In this document: in pieces, positions 1 to 12,850 of the stretch
Layout of the letters: each line of letters opens with the position of its first letter
Position numbering within the stretch: the first letter of the stretch is position 1
NCBI RefSeq assembly: GCF_021347895.1
Contig: NC_067125.1
Location: forward strand, 22,237,121-22,301,120
Direction of reading: 5' to 3'
From: Acanthochromis polyacanthus
Lineage: Eukaryota; Chordata; Actinopteri; Pomacentridae
DNA: 64,000 nucleotides
Notes under the pieces: model-generated
Told to the model about the DNA's origin: nothing
The model's database searches: none
Seen by the model: the letters and a program-made list of their open reading frames with translations, nothing else
Position numbers and translations under genes: made by a program

Positions 1-215
1 TGAGACGAGGACCACCTGATTAGATTTTGGCAGTGATGTAGCTTATAGTCTGGATCGATAGACTTGTTAAAGATTTCTGTATCATTGCAAGAAAGCGTAC
101 GGGGTCACTGTACCTATGACAACAGGTGAACACTACGTCAGTTGCCTGCTGACGATTACATGATTGCGTTCCTTCCACAAATCGACCACTGCGGATATTT
201 CGGGACTTATCAGTC
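1..215 (-). repeat. Interspersed repeat family R1, copy A (cut by window start)
   Basis: This is the reverse complement of the sequence seen at 28,838-29,250 and, more diverged, at 26,855-27,385. Shared landmarks read on the minus strand are a GTGGATTTG-like block, a GATCACAATCATGTGATCATC-like block (here mutated), TTCACTTGTTG and TATAAGCTG. The copy runs off the left edge, so its 3' tail is missing. The minus-strand open frame here is just the repeat read through and resembles the frames in the other two copies. The family's tail looks like the ends of fish RTE-type LINEs, but I could not confirm that. Confidence 0.7.
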
Positions 216-3187
216 AGAAAGTTGGATGTGAGGGACAATGCAATGCATTTGCGTATAGCAGACCAAAGTGTACTCTTGCACATGCACATTAGCTTTCTGT
301 CCACACTAGTTGACACACGGGGATGTAAAAACTATGAATTGGCCTTAAGGCAATCTAACAATGCTCCAAAGAGCTTCTTAGGATGTCAGGAACACTTTCT
401 CAGTTTTCAAATGCCCATAAAAGTTCAATGATGCTGAGGTTTTGTGACTTTGAAAGTAAATTCACAGCAGTCAGCACTCCTTGTTCTTTTTTGGTCTTAA
501 TGTCAAAGTTTTGAGGTATTTTGGGGCTCATTATCTTGCTGCAGGATGAATTCCTCAAAGATGCAAACCAGAGAGTGGAGCATAGCTCTGAAGAATGGAG
601 TGCTGCTCCTTGGTCAGGACGGAGTCAATTCACTGCAGATGCTGATTAAATTCAAGGGATCTTTATTAAAGAAAATTCTGAATCCATGATGAAGTTTCTT
701 TTTATTTGACAGTAAGTGAAGCATTCTGGACTGATCCTCTCATGGTGTTGTCATTTTTGGTCTACTAATCAGACTCTGCATACGTACCGATCCAGTTTCC
801 AAGTACTGTATATATCACCACCACAATGTAGACAGATCAGGCTATATGCTGTTTTAATGATCTTTCATTTACTTTGCCATATGAGCAGCAGTGGGAAGGT
901 ACATCTAGCCTATTACTGACTTGATGACTACTTTGTGTAATTACTGTTCATGTTCCAGCTGACACTTTAGTTCAGATTATTTCACTTCAGTGATAATTAT
1001 TTCCGGGTTTACATGCATGACACACTACTTATTTTGATAAGGTCTCAGACTTTTGGATTCTACCAGATTTATGCACTGCATAGTAAAGACCACATGGCAA
1101 TGATGGCCCCTCTGAGCATGGCTGGCTATCAGCTCCATTTTTTTTTTTTTGTATTAATGCTGAAAGAATAAAATGGTGACTTTGTTTGACAGGTATATAA
1201 ATGCTTTTTCTACAAAAACTTTTTTTCTTATGTGAAGTGCCTCTTTACTAGATGTGTTTTGTTGTTTGACTTTCACATTACATAATGAAGTATGCACGGA
1301 GTTTGACATTAGAATACTGTTCTCAGATTCTTATGCTGAAATGGGAACATTTCGCCGAATTCACCAACAATCTGATTAAACCATATTGACTTGCAGCAGG
1401 ATTTAGTTATTTCCATTTTATGCTACTTTTCCACTCCACATCATTTCAGATGGAAAGTACTTTTTAATCCACTATTTATCTGGCAACTTTAATTTCCAAA
1501 CATGCAGATTTCATACAATGTGTTTCATATACAGCACATTGTTGTTTATATTAACCTGTTGTTTCCAACCTTTGTGGATTTAGACATCAAACAAAAAGCA
1601 GCATTCAGACTGCATTTCTCATGTCTAGGAGCTGTTAACACATCCAGCAAATACAGATTTTTCCTAGTAAACATCTCACATGGTTTCATTTCAAAAATGT
1701 TCCAATGATCCACTGTCATATCAAAAATGAAAGATGTTCTAAACACTGAAAATAGATTTGCGTTTTGTCTCCCATTTATCATGTGACAACCTTTCATGTT
1801 CATCTGGTATCCACAACATGCTGATGACACACTGGTGCTTTACCATTAATATTTTCAAAATGTCATGTAATAATACATCAGTCAGACATTTCAAATGAAG
1901 ACTTTTACTTTCATACTTTAACTCCATTTTGCTGGTAATACTGAAATGGGATTTCCATGTGGAACGTTTGTTTGAAGTTGAGTATTTTTACATATTTGTA
2001 TTGATATGTTTTACTTAAAATAATACACACACAAAATAAAAAAAGACAACAACTTTCGGAAATGTATTTCAGTAATGTAAGACACATCTTCTCTCCAGTA
2101 GTTTAACTTTGAAAATAGCTAGAAAATAGAAAATAATTGCTATGCATGGTCTCTGGGTTTTCTATGTAAGGAAGAGGTGAAAATGTCATATTAGGAGTTT
2201 CTATTCAGGTAATTGCACTGACATTTTTAATTTGGAAAAACAAGCGTTTTAGACACAAATCAGAAAATCAGCAGAGTGTTTTTATATAACCTTGAACACA
2301 GTCAAAGAGGACCTTTAACATGAAGCTGAACATAAATATTGTCTAAACAGAAGAAGCCATAAAAAAATAGCAACAAAATCCATAACACTAATGTTTGGAT
2401 GGTACTTAGCATCGAGCTTGTACATACAGTGCACAACGTCAGTGCATGCAGAGTTTGTTAGTACTTGTAATGTGGACACCCACAAGGACATCATTTTAGG
2501 GTTAATACAGAAGTCCACACAGTCATCCATGTGGATCATTACAAACTTGCAGAAACCATGAACTAACCCTAGCTGCTAACGTAGCGTGGAAAATGGACAA
2601 ATTCCCCAAAAAATAGAGGTCTATGGTTTGCTGCAGTTAAATGCAGCGCCACGTGTTGTGAGTACTGATTTAGAACTAATGATTGCAGCTTTATTTGTGG
2701 TGTCCTGATCTGTGCGACACAGAAACTGCTGTTCAGCTCACAGAGGTGCTGATTGGCTCAGTTGTTTCTCAGGAAGAGATCTTTGACTGGGATGGTAGTG
2801 ACCTAGTCACAAAAGCAGTAAGTTGGTAGTTCAGCTGTCTGAAAACAGACATGATGCAGGTGCAAGAGAACGGTGGTTCCAGTAATCATGGTGAATCTGG
2901 TGGCATTGATTTCATGAAGAAAATGATGATGACAGTGACATGATACAAGTTGATCAAAATGGATATGATACTAATAATGAAAATTTGCATAAGATCTGAC
3001 TGGTCTTACTGAGCTGCTGTTTCTACTGTTTGTTTCTGCTTAATCTCCTGTTGACCTGGAAAGATGTTTTACACCCCAAAAACAGTTTAACAACAACTAC
3101 ACATACACACCACAAATTAGCACATTGCACAGGCAGGGCAACCCAGCTGGCCTCTGCACCACAGTTGACACAGGCCTGACCTCTGTT
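216..3187. other. AT-rich intergenic sequence, no gene seen
   Basis: Stop codons are dense in all frames and no open frame exceeds about 95 codons. Frames that exist show no recognisable domain. There is a short T tract near 1,138-1,150. Nothing else was identified. Confidence 0.6.
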
Positions 3188-3228
3188 CTGTGTGTGTGTG
3201 TGTGTGCGTGTGTGTGCGTGTGTGTGCC

Positions 3229-3275
<47 letters not shown>

Positions 3276-3292
3276 GTGTGTCTGTGTGTGTC
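3188..3292. repeat. Compound microsatellite (TG)n-(TCTG)n
   Basis: An imperfect TG array at about 3,188-3,227 runs directly into about twelve TCTG units and back into TG. It accounts for the cysteine/valine and threonine/arginine-rich frames on both strands. Confidence 0.95.
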
Positions 3293-3440
3293 CGGTTGGC
3301 TGTACTCAGGGTGAGCTGTCACTCCACTCACCTCTTGTTGCCAACAACAGAAGAGGGGTGAGTTGGGGGTGAGGTGGTAGGGGAGCAGTCTGGCATGACT
3401 TGAAGGCACAAAGGGAGGGCGGCTGGAGGGTGAAATGAAG

Positions 3441-3527
<87 letters not shown>

Positions 3528-3538
3528 TGTGTGTGTGT
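3441..3538. repeat. Tetranucleotide microsatellite (GCGT)n
   Basis: About 22 near-perfect GCGT units end in a short GT tract. Each unit carries a CpG and alternates purine and pyrimidine. A second array of the same unit lies at 4,990-5,050. Confidence 0.95.
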
Positions 3539-4267
3539 TCGCTTGTCCTTGCATTCTGGAGTCACCCGGTCAATTAAATTCACATTGTGGATAAATGATT
3601 TGCAAATGATATACAAACAAGTGAGTGTCCTGTCCTCGAATGGCTGTTGCAGTTCAGAATTAAAATATACATTCATCAGGGTCAGGGAATGATCGCCAGT
3701 CTGAACACAGCATTCGGAAAAAGGAATCTTGAAAAATGTTCACATGTTTAAGTCAAATGAATACTGACATACTTGGCGTAACTGTTGGTGATTTCCCCAT
3801 GAATACATTAGTGTTGTACATTGTTAAATTAACTTTTCTTCAGTAAAAGTTCTCCGAATAATTTGATTTTTGAGTGCTGAAGAACATGTATTGTTGGCAC
3901 CAAGAATAATAAATGGCATCATATTGAGATTAAATTGAATATTTCCCTTCTCTTCTTTTTAAATTCAGAACATTGACTTGCCGTATAAAAATACATCAAG
4001 TTCCATTTTTTCTTTACCTTTCATATTTATTGTCTAAATCATTATATAATAATACAATCTAAAAAATTGGATTATCTTTAACATTTGTTTTGGTCCTTGA
4101 ATAGGAGTTGATTGCATCATCAAAGCAACTCATCACCCCCATTTTTCTTTATTTTTTTTAAAATGGAGTGCACAGTGGCTGTGCTCCCAAATGTGACTGA
4201 TATGCACTGAGAACAGTGTACTGTAACATAAGTCATTCTGACCGTAGTCTGACTCACTGGATGTAGA
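3539..4267. other. AT-rich intergenic sequence, no feature seen
   Basis: Unique-looking AT-rich sequence without open frames of note or recognisable repeats. Confidence 0.5.
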
Positions 4268-4621
4268 TCACAGGTGTAAGCTTGTCACTGGTCGTTTAGT
4301 TGACTTGGCTTTGTCCTCCCCTTCCGTTATGTGCACGTTACTGTTTCCAAATTCCATCTCACTATGGGAAACCACAACAAAAACCTTTGGGAAGCAACCT
4401 ACCACAGTGATAATGTTTCCTTTCGTACATATGTTCCACAAAACAATGCTTCTGTTACTACTCTGAGGGGACACTGCTTCCTTAGCTCTGCCAAATACCA
4501 CTGGGATTCGTTCAAAGAAGTACAAATGAGCTGGAGTCCCCAAGACCATTCTGTGTTGCAGAATGGTCTTTCTATCCTAGACTACTTTGCTGATGACCAT
4601 ACAGTAATAATGCAGCCTTAA
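4268..4621. other. Segment open on both strands, unknown origin
   Basis: About 280-290 bases are free of stops on the minus strand (4,268-4,549) and on the plus strand (4,331-4,621). This is not low-complexity sequence. Neither translation matches a family I recognise, neither has a convincing domain, and no splice-supported extension is evident. A transposon-derived fragment is the most likely explanation. A perfect hairpin lies inside it. Confidence 0.3.
4542..4570. other. Perfect 12-bp inverted repeat (hairpin)
   Basis: The arms AAGACCATTCTG and CAGAATGGTCTT pair perfectly around a 5-base loop (TGTTG). The stem is too short for a microRNA precursor and it is not followed by a T-run that would suggest a terminator. 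Confidence 0.8.
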
Positions 4622-4975
4622 GTCCAATGATTTCATTTCACCATTGTGTAAATTAGGATAGAAAGTAGGAAGAAGTGAAATTTGGGGTGAGAGTGAGCTG
4701 CTTCAGCAGTGTGATGCTGAGGTGATGTAATATCACAGCCTGAAAACTAAGACTAAAATGCAAAGGAAACACTTTCAGGTGGGAGACTTGAATGTGTTGT
4801 TTCTTTTAAAATAGTCTATTACAGTAATGTAATTTAACTTTTTCACTGTATGTAACTCAAAGGATGACATATACAGAGACCAAATCTGTCTTTTACTTTG
4901 TATTAATTTACAGATCTCACACACAAACAACTTTGATATTGGCTAGCATTTTTGTGTGTTTTGGATTTTGTATGA
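4622..4975. other. Intergenic sequence, no feature seen
   Basis: AT-rich unique sequence. I see nothing that can be supported. Confidence 0.5.
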
Positions 4976-4976
4976 G

Positions 4977-5048
<72 letters not shown>

Positions 5049-5066
5049 TGTGTGAATGAAACAGAG

Positions 5067-5098
<32 letters not shown>
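4976..5098. repeat. Compound microsatellite (TG)n-(GCGT)n and nearby (GA)n
   Basis: A TG tract leads into about fifteen GCGT units up to 5,053. A pure GA array follows at 5,070-5,098. The open frames in this stretch translate only these arrays. Confidence 0.95.
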
Positions 5099-5103
<5 letters not shown>

Positions 5104-5274
5104 ATCAGGCATGGAGGAGACCCCCTTCTGGCTATCCTCTGAGGGGTTGATGATACTAAAGACACTGGAGAGTGCCCCGGCTGTGACCCACCCACCCACA
5201 CATACACAGACACACACACAGACACACACACCAACCCTCCAACCATTCTGTTCTCTTTACAACTTTACAAAATA

Positions 5275-5385
5275 GGCTTTTAATTTAGCTGGGCGGCCGG
5301 GGCGTGTGGGGGCCGCCAGCATCAATCATCATGAGGAGGTTGAGGAGGCCAGGCCGTCCCCTGGGTCCTCTCACTGACGAGGATG

Positions 5386-5392
<7 letters not shown>
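5275..5392. promoter_or_regulatory. GC-rich unique block between microsatellites (candidate regulatory element)
   Basis: This compact GC-rich, non-repetitive island contains a GGGCGGCCGGGG motif and a paired ATCAATCATCATGA segment. AT-rich DNA lies on its left and a long CA array on its right. Such blocks in deserts beside developmental genes are often conserved enhancers, but conservation cannot be seen from one sequence. Confidence 0.2.
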
Positions 5393-6368
<976 letters not shown>

Positions 6369-6546
6369 TACAGCACCAATTAAAAGTTTGGACACACTTT
6401 CTCATTCACTTGTTTTATTGATTTAAATTATTTTCTACATTGCAGATCAATACTAAAGAAATCAAAAGTATGGATGACCACATATGGAGTTATATAGTAA
6501 ACAAAAATGTGAGACAAATCAGAATATGTTTGATATTAAAATTCCT

Positions 6547-7162
6547 TAAAGAAGCCCACTTTTTTGATAACAGCTTTGCACACTCTTGGCATTCTCTGTA
6601 TGAGCCTCATGAGGTAGTCACCTGGGATGGTTTTCCAACAGTCTTGGAGGAGTTTCCAGAGATGCTGAGCACTTGTTTGCAGCTTTCCTTCACTCTGCAG
6701 TCCATCTCACCCCAAATCATGTCAACTGGGTTTAGGTCAGGTGACTGTGGAGGCCATTTCTGGTCCAAATAAATCTCTTATTATTATTATTCATCCTCAG
6801 CAGTAGCTTCTTTGCTTCTTCATCAACATGAAGGCCTGATTCATCTTGTCTCCTCTAACAGTTGATGTAGAGATGTGTCTGCTTGTAGAACTCTGTGTGG
6901 CATTTATCTGGGCTCTAATGTGAGGTGTTGTTAATTTGTGGTTTCTGAGGCTGGTGACTCAGATGAACTTATCCTTAGCAGAGGTGACTCTTGGTCTTCC
7001 TTTCCTGGGCTGGTCCTCATGAAAGCCAGTTTCGTCATAATGTTTGATGATTTTTTTGACTCTACTTGAGGATCCAATCAAACTTCTTGAAATTTGCCTG
7101 ATCAACTGGCCTTCTTGTCTTAAAGTAATGATCTCTGTACTGAGTTGAGTGGTTCTTGCCAT
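6547..7162 (-). pseudogene. Tc1-like transposase, deleted and non-functional
   Basis: The start used by the family is the ATG at 7,162, giving MARTTQLSTEIITL and a paired-type helix-turn-helix, followed by the GRPR-like motif in ...RKGRPRVTSAKDKFI. A stop follows at about residue 67. Downstream, after more degraded N-terminal sequence, the frame jumps near 6,770 to the C-terminal region recognisable as QSPDLNPVDMIWGE, which includes the third acidic residue of the DDE triad. The first two catalytic aspartates are lost with the deleted centre. The family enzyme would cut and paste the element at TA sites, and this copy cannot. Confidence 0.85.
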
Positions 7163-7210
7163 ACTATGGATTACAACAGTAGTCACATAGGGCTATCCAC
7201 TGTGTACTAA

Positions 7211-7792
7211 CAACACGGTCTCACGGGGATTCGTGAAACTGTTACGTAAATTTTTTGTTTCTTTTTCGTGCGCACCAACACGATTTCGTCATGTTTTTCG
7301 TGCCGCTCACCACGAAATGTTTTTCGTGTTGCTCACAACGAAACCCGCTGTGGTAATCACAGCTGAAAGTGGTTTATACCAGCGGATTCATGACGATCTA
7401 AGCTGTCCATCGGCGTATACTGCTTGTGTGATCGCGTTTGCGGCCGCTGGCCGCCGGACATTCTTGAAATTCCTATGCTAATTGGTAAGTGTACCACCGG
7501 GTTATGGTTAGGTTATGGTTAGGTTATGGTTAGGGTTATGGTTAGGGTTATGGTTAGGGACGATGTCATGCAAAATATAGCGTTGGATTCGCCATGGTTT
7601 TACATTAAAAATATAATACACACATTCGTTTGAAATACGTTCTGGGTGGCACGAAAAGTCCGCCGTTTAAAATACATTGGTGCGCATTTCGTGGTGAGCG
7701 GCACGAAAAACATGACGAAATCGTGTTGGTGCGCACGAAACCGAAACAAAAATTTACGTAACAGTTTCACAAATCCTCGTGAGATCGGGCTG
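7211..7792. mobile_element. 582-bp non-autonomous TIR element nested in the Tc1 copy, 7-bp TSD
   Basis: The terminal inverted repeats are over 100 bp long. The left starts CAACACGGTCTCACGGGGAT and the inverted right starts CAGCCCGATCTCACGAGGAT, with long shared stretches such as GTGAAACTGTTACGTAAATT. The direct repeat GTACTAA occurs at 7,204-7,210 and 7,793-7,799. Removing the element restores continuous Tc1 sequence, which confirms the boundaries. There is no transposase open frame. A telomere-like minisatellite sits in the centre. I cannot assign the superfamily; a 7-bp duplication is unusual for hAT (8 bp) and excludes Tc1 (TA). Confidence 0.85.
7498..7561. repeat. Telomere-like minisatellite (GGTTATGGTTAG variants)
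   Basis: About five degenerate copies of a GGTTATGGTTAG/GGGTTATGGTTA unit resemble the vertebrate telomere repeat with an ATG interruption. They lie in the core of the 582-bp element, so they are probably part of the transposon rather than a chromosome-fusion scar. Confidence 0.85.
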
Positions 7793-8109
7793 GTACTAAT
7801 CCTACTTCTGCACAACACAACTGATGGTCTAAAACACATTAAGAAGGCAAGTAATTCCATAAGTTGGTTCTTGACAATGCACACCTGTTAGTGTAAAACC
7901 ATCCCAGAAGACTACCTCATGAAGCTGACTGAGAGAATGTCAAGAGTTTGCTAAGCTGACATGAGCATATTTTCTAAGCATACTGTGCAGGACTTTGGTT
8001 GCTATAATGGGTATGATGAAAGAACTTTATTGGTATTGGCATTGGTTATCAAAAAAGAAACAGAAACAGGGCAGAGTATTCCCTCCAAAAGCAGAATGAC
8101 AGTGACCAC

Positions 8110-8725
8110 GGTTACATGAAGTTTTTTTTTAATTCAGAATTAATTCAGAATTAACTCATTCAGAATTAATGTTTTGTGCTTCGCGTTTACATTGAAATAT
8201 CAATTCCGAATTAAGGTTTACATGGACCGCATGTTTGGGCATTGGAAAGGATTCTGATCGGACAGGGAGTGGATGTGATGTATCCCTGTTTACGGGAAGA
8301 AAACAAACTCCATTTGCCGCGGCATTTGTTTTCCCCAACAACATGGAGTAACAACTAAAAAGCATACTTTTCACTTTGCTTTTTATTGTCATTTTAAAAC
8401 AGCAACTCGACAATGGTGTGCTATTTCTGTGGCGCCAGAAAGGTCGCAGAACGTGTACGTTGCTACATCATCACGAGGTGGGGAGTCAAGCATGCACAGA
8501 ATGACCGGAATTAACTAAAGCAGAATTAACTGTATACATGAAAAGAACGTACACGGGAATTCGTTTATTCCGAACGAACATCGGAATAAACCAGGTAGTT
8601 TATTCGAAATTAAGTTTATTCGGAATTAACTTTTTAATTCAGAATTAAGTGTTTACAAGGAGATTTTAAAGGGGAATTAACTTTAATTCCGAATTAAAGA
8701 GGAATTAAAGGTCTTATGTAAATGT
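8110..8725. mobile_element. AATTC/GAATTAA-rich palindromic element, probable MITE
   Basis: Both edges are packed with AATTCAGAATTAA and AATTCCGAATTAA palindromes, in inverted arrangement around a non-coding core of about 300 bp. The outer bases pair imperfectly: TTACATGAAG on the left against the complement of CTTATGTAAA on the right. No clear target-site duplication was found. The pattern resembles non-autonomous DNA elements of fish, but the superfamily is unassigned. Confidence 0.6.
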
Positions 8726-9384
8726 GCTGAGTGTGGTCCAGCCAGACCACTGTATTCTACAGAATGGATTGGCAAAGTGAGTCTAGGAATTGTGTGACTT
8801 GACTATAGTAGAGACAGAGGTACATGACTCAAACGTAGTTGAATGTTCATTGCTTGTGTGATTATGTTCTATACTGCTTCAAATCTTGAAAATGTTCGTC
8901 AGTGTGATGGAATGAAAGAGAAATTTGACCAGGTTTGACAATCATCACCAATCTACTCTACTATAGACTCTATTTCTTTATCCCTCTCCTCTCTACCTCT
9001 CTCTACCTCTGTCTTCCCGTGTGTAATCAGATAAACTGAGCCGAGAGGTGCGATAAGGAAGAGGCTCCCCAGGGTGCTATGTCGCTTCCTCCTTCCATCT
9101 CCTCCCTTCTATACCCCAACACACCCCCACCTAGACACCCACCCCACCCCACCCCTCATCCCACCACCACCACACCCCACTCATACGCCCTTCCCCTCCT
9201 CCACATACCCCCAGCTCTATCTTTGCTGCCGGTGGCGATGGTGATTTTAGTATGCATAGAGCTGAGCTATCTGCTCCACTGCACCTTGACTCCCCCCAAC
9301 ACACACACAAGACCACGTTCACACAATTCAGCACCACAATTTTCGCCCATGCGGTCGCACAGTCTCACCCCTGCTTTACCACCC
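8726..9384. other. Intergenic sequence with pyrimidine/C-rich tract
   Basis: About 8,970-9,230 is strongly pyrimidine-rich on the plus strand (CCTCT, CCACCCCA runs). No gene was found. A short unique block at 9,028-9,080 containing GATAA cores could be regulatory. Confidence 0.4.
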
Positions 9385-11136
<1,752 letters not shown>

Positions 11137-11502
11137 ATACCGTTCAAAAGTTTGGAGTCACTTAGAAATGTCCTTATTTTTGAAAGAAAACCTTTTTTTT
11201 CAATGAAGATAACATTAAACTAATTATAAATCCAGTGCAGACATTGTTAATGTGGTAAATGACTATTCTAGCTGGAAACTGCTGATTTTTAATGGAATGT
11301 CTCCATAGGCGTACAGAGGAACATTTCCAGCAACCATCACTCCTGTGTTCTAATGCTACATTGTGTTAGCTAATGGTGTTGAAAGGCTCATTGATGATTA
11401 GAAAACCCTTGTGCAGTTATGCTAGCACATGAATGAAAGTGTGAGTTTTCATGGAAAAGATGAAATTGTCTGAGTGATCCCAAAATTTTGAATGGTAGTG
11501 TA
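11137..11502. mobile_element. Tc1/mariner-type MITE
   Basis: The left end reads ACCGTTCAAAAGTTTGGAGT and the right end is the inverse, ATTTTGAATGGTAGTG, followed by TA. The interior (AGAAATGTCCTTATTTTTGA and AGAAAACCCTTGTGCA motifs) matches my recollection of a common short fish repeat. It has no coding capacity and length is about 365 bp. Confidence 0.8.
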
Positions 11503-12692
11503 TGAGTGTTTGCAAATGGACCAGTATATAAAGCAACATATTTAACATTTAATGACGTCAGATGTACTGATGACTTTCACTTAAGAGACTGAGGTTTGTG
11601 TCCTTACAACATGTGTTGTTTATGGTATATCCAAAATACGTCTAAAATACTATTGAACATAGTACAGAATGATGAAAATGTTAACATGAAATAAATTGTT
11701 TGGGTCATTCGGGAATTTCAGGACATTTGGGTGTTAGGAAAAACAAACCTTCTCTTTTACAGTTTTCTGCTCCATATTCATCAATAATAGTAATAAACTA
11801 TCAAAGACTGATTGTCTCAGCTTACACATCAGTGGTACCATTTTTATTCCATGTTTTCTGTGTTGTTGCTAACCCTACTCTAATCACAGTAACAGGGTTG
11901 CTAATCCATGCTAATGTGATCTTTTTCTCAGCAGTAGAAGCTAGATATTTAGCTAGCTGTTACTGCTGACCAAGAGGACAAACTGACTGATATGAGGTAG
12001 AGTGAGACGTTCAATCAAGGCTGACAATGGGATGAAAATATGAAAACTACAAGAGAGGACATAGCTTTGCTCTACCTATTCTTTAGGAAAACTCTCTGAT
12101 GATGTTAATGCCAGTGTTTCATGTGATTCACTGTTTTCTTTGTGTTCTTCTGCCAGATAAAAAGGTTACGATAACAGGAATGTTGTGGAACACACGTTCC
12201 ATGCATAATAATTATTTAAAATTTTATGTTGATTAAAAAAAATTCCCACAATTACAAAAGACATCGATGAAATAAACAAAACCAAAAAAAGGAGATTTAA
12301 ATTTTATTTTTAACTTTTCTATTTGAGATTCAGTTTGGTCATCAGGGAGGAGGGACAGGAGAAAAATGGCATTTTGGGAGGAACTCCAGACTTATTTGGT
12401 ATTTAAAAAAAAAAAAATTTTCAAACTTTTCTCCTAGTTTTTTTTTTTTTTTTTTTTAAGATTTGGTCTCAGGACAAAAACATTTACATAACAACTGCAT
12501 ATTTTAGTATTTTGTACATGGATTATTTGAAAATTAATCGATGGCACATTCTGGAATGACCCATCTAACAGTTTAAAACAATTTTCAATACCACAATAAT
12601 AATAATAATAATAGTAGTAGTAATGGAAATTTAAAATGTATCACACATTGGAAAAACACTTTGACTGGTCAGTCACATTCAGTGGAATTGTC

Positions 12693-12693
<1 letters not shown>
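11503..12693. other. AT-rich intergenic sequence with homopolymer tracts
   Basis: An A tract (about 12,404-12,417), a T tract (about 12,439-12,459) and an AAT/TAG trinucleotide tract (about 12,594-12,622) are present. No gene was found. Confidence 0.5.
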
Positions 12694-12777
<84 letters not shown>

Positions 12778-12850
12778 GTGTGGTGTGGTGTGGTGTGGTG
12801 TGTCTGTGTCTGTGTGTCTGTGTCTGTGTGTCTGTGTGTGTGTGTGTGTT
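12694..12850. repeat. Compound (GT)n-(GTGTG)n-(TCTGTG)n microsatellite
   Basis: A GT array to 12,774 is followed by about five TGGTG pentamers and then imperfect TCTGTG units. The 183-codon minus-strand frame and the plus-strand frames over this stretch are array translations. Confidence 0.95.

Larger units (their letters stand above)
6371..8005 (-). mobile_element. Tc1-like DNA transposon, internally deleted, interrupted by a nested element
   Basis: The left end follows a TA and reads CAGCACCAATTAAAAGTTTG, then GACACACTTTCTCATTCA, which is the typical end of fish Tc1-like elements. Transposase-derived sequence is on the minus strand. Right of the nested element the Tc1 sequence resumes (CACAACACAACTGATGGTC, ACTACCTCATGAAGCTGA), as expected of the long inverted ends of this family. 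The right terminus is degraded and I place it near a TA at 8,004. The middle of the transposase gene is missing, so the element cannot be autonomous. Confidence 0.85.

Noticed and set aside
3023..3676. 217-codon minus-strand open frame rich in HTHAR repeats
   Set aside because: It is a translation of the GCGT, TG and TCTG arrays. Its non-repeat parts have no domain.
4542..4570. Hairpin as microRNA precursor or terminator
   Set aside because: A 12-bp stem is too short for a pre-miRNA, and no T-run follows.
7498..7561. Interstitial telomere as evidence of chromosome fusion
   Set aside because: The tract lies in the core of a TIR transposon and is degenerate, so a fusion scar is unlikely.
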